From Pterois miles (Eukaryota > Chordata > Actinopteri > Perciformes > Scorpaenidae), in contig CAMQGK010000638.1 in assembly GCA_947000775.1 (NCBI GenBank), forward strand, positions 18,534,501-18,598,500: a stretch of 64,000 nucleotides of DNA, given 5' to 3'. Within the stretch, counting starts at the first letter, position 1. Each line of letters opens with the position of its first letter. Made by a program: the position numbers and the translations under genes. The notes beneath the pieces are model-generated. The model was not told the origin of the DNA. It did no database searches and was given only the letters and a program-made list of their open reading frames with translations. Positions 62,971 through 64,000 of the stretch are shown piece after piece.

Positions 62971-63482
62971 TCCTATACTACATGCAGACTATTCAGCCAA
63001 TAATTCAAATGCAAAAGATCATGCGTGTTACTTGAATTAGTATTTAAATCCTTCCATCCTTGACAACATTGTTTTGTCAACACAGATGTGATATACAGTA
63101 TATCATAAGAAGCTTCATAATTGCATGGCTTGATATAGAATCACAAAGGCTCTGACAGTAGGGGTAAGGACACAAAGACAGAATAGCATTCCTTGTTCAT
63201 TTGTTCCCCTGCTGTAGAGACATAAGTCAATTACACTTACAGCAAACAAATCAAGGCTGACAAATTAAACAAGGTGACGTTCACAAGTCCGCCGTGTTTC
63301 TTCTGCTCTGCACAAATCGCTTTGCAATAATCCTCGGGCAGAAAACAATTAGAGATAGAATAAAAGTAATTCAATGTCGTGCCACTCTCACCCCTAGGAA
63401 AGTGACAAAGCTAAGTGGTAGCCATGAGATATGCCGCTGTTTACTCAGCGAACCGGTGTGCAGGTCTGTCTGTCTGTCTGTT

Positions 63483-63483
<1 letters not shown>

Positions 63484-63552
<69 letters not shown>
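63484..63552. repeat. Compound (TG)n(AG)n microsatellite
   Basis: A TG run of about 44 bp passes into an AG run of about 25 bp; a short TCTG repeat (TCTGTCTGTCTGT) lies just before it. Confidence 0.97.
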
Positions 63553-64000
63553 TGTGAGTAGTAGCAATTATGGCACAAAAGGATGGAGTAAATGATCAAG
63601 GAGAGAAAAAGGACAGATGTAAAAGAGCTAATTAAAAGGAAACAAGGTGAAAGAAATCCTACAAGAATGGCCACAAATATTCAACAGCTGTCTTACATTT
63701 TAGGTATTTAGTATGTACAGTATTCAGTGCATGTTGTATTATAAGGCATTTTTAAGGTTTGCATGGTTTTTCCTTCCTAGAGAATTACAAGGCGGCATTG
63801 AGCCAAAAAAAGACTTTTTCTCATAGATTCACATTGAGAAAGAGACGTGTGGAACTCGGCGGATAATTATTTTCGAGGTGATTCACCCTCCAGTGCGACC
63901 ACTCTGATAGCCCTTATTTCATTCATTAGGTCCTAAAAGATGTAAAACGCACTAATAGCTGAATCCAGACTTATTTCCTTCCTCTGTTTATGTCTATGGA

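Larger units (their letters stand above)
55411..64000 (-). other. csmd2: CSMD intron, partial (upstream of CUB1 second-half exon)
   Basis: Intronic sequence on the 5' side of the first visible exon, with the TTTTCAG acceptor at its low end and its donor outside the window. It contains CA/GT arrays at 57309-57376, 59413-59472 and 63484-63552, a 38-bp tandem repeat at 57517-57630, purine-rich blocks near 59570-59760 and 60060-60210, and a nested DNA-element relic at about 62036-62970. The rest, including 55411-57300 and 57640-59400, shows no recognisable gene. Confidence 0.82.

Noticed and set aside
1..64000. Bacterial or phage systems, CRISPR arrays, operons, viral genes
   Set aside because: No long bacterial-type frames, ribosome-binding sites, spaced direct repeats with unique spacers, or polymerase/capsid-like frames; the spliced CSMD exons and element content are vertebrate.

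Overview
This window is vertebrate nuclear DNA, almost certainly from a ray-finned (percomorph-type teleost) fish. The evidence is three intron-separated exons of a large vertebrate CUB/Sushi gene, long introns of moderate AT content, abundant CA/GT and GATA microsatellites, and many short, degenerate, non-autonomous DNA transposons and tRNA-headed SINEs of the kind seen in fish genomes. Nothing bacterial, viral, CRISPR-like or operon-like was seen.

The only gene that can be supported is a CSMD family member (CUB and Sushi multiple domains) on the minus strand, best matching CSMD2. Reading 5'->3' on the minus strand, the exons are: second half of CUB domain 1 (55298-55410), the whole of Sushi domain 1 (18606-18800) and the first half of CUB domain 2 (13805-14012). 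The three join in frame through intron phases 2, 1, 1, 2, have consensus GT/AG borders, contain no stop codon and reproduce the known CSMD N-terminal domain order. The first CUB1 half, the signal peptide and the promoter must lie beyond 64000. The second half of CUB2 and the rest of the protein must lie below position 1. The window is therefore an internal slice of a very large gene: about 0.5 kb coding and 63.5 kb intron.

Layout: 1-13804 is intron downstream of the last visible exon, with a GATA/GATG satellite, two DNA-element relics and a large unannotated remainder. 14013-18605 is a 4.6 kb intron. 18801-55297 is a 36.5 kb intron carrying most of the mobile DNA: an LTR-like segment, SINE copies, hAT-like elements with target-site duplications, foldback elements and a local tandem duplication. 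55411-64000 is intron upstream, with CA/GT arrays, a 38-bp tandem repeat and a nested element at the right.

The most informative non-genic findings are a 938-bp hAT-like element with a perfect 8-bp target duplication (31416-32353), a 692-bp hAT-like element with a 7/8 duplication and a deleted relative (36736-37427 and 44475-44690), two miniature elements butted together, one of them a near-complete foldback with arms of about 170 bp (49276-50110), and several AT-rich, homeobox-site-rich stretches that look like candidate intronic enhancers. No new biological system was found. The comparisons to CSMD paralogs and fish repeat families rest on recalled family features, not on a database search.
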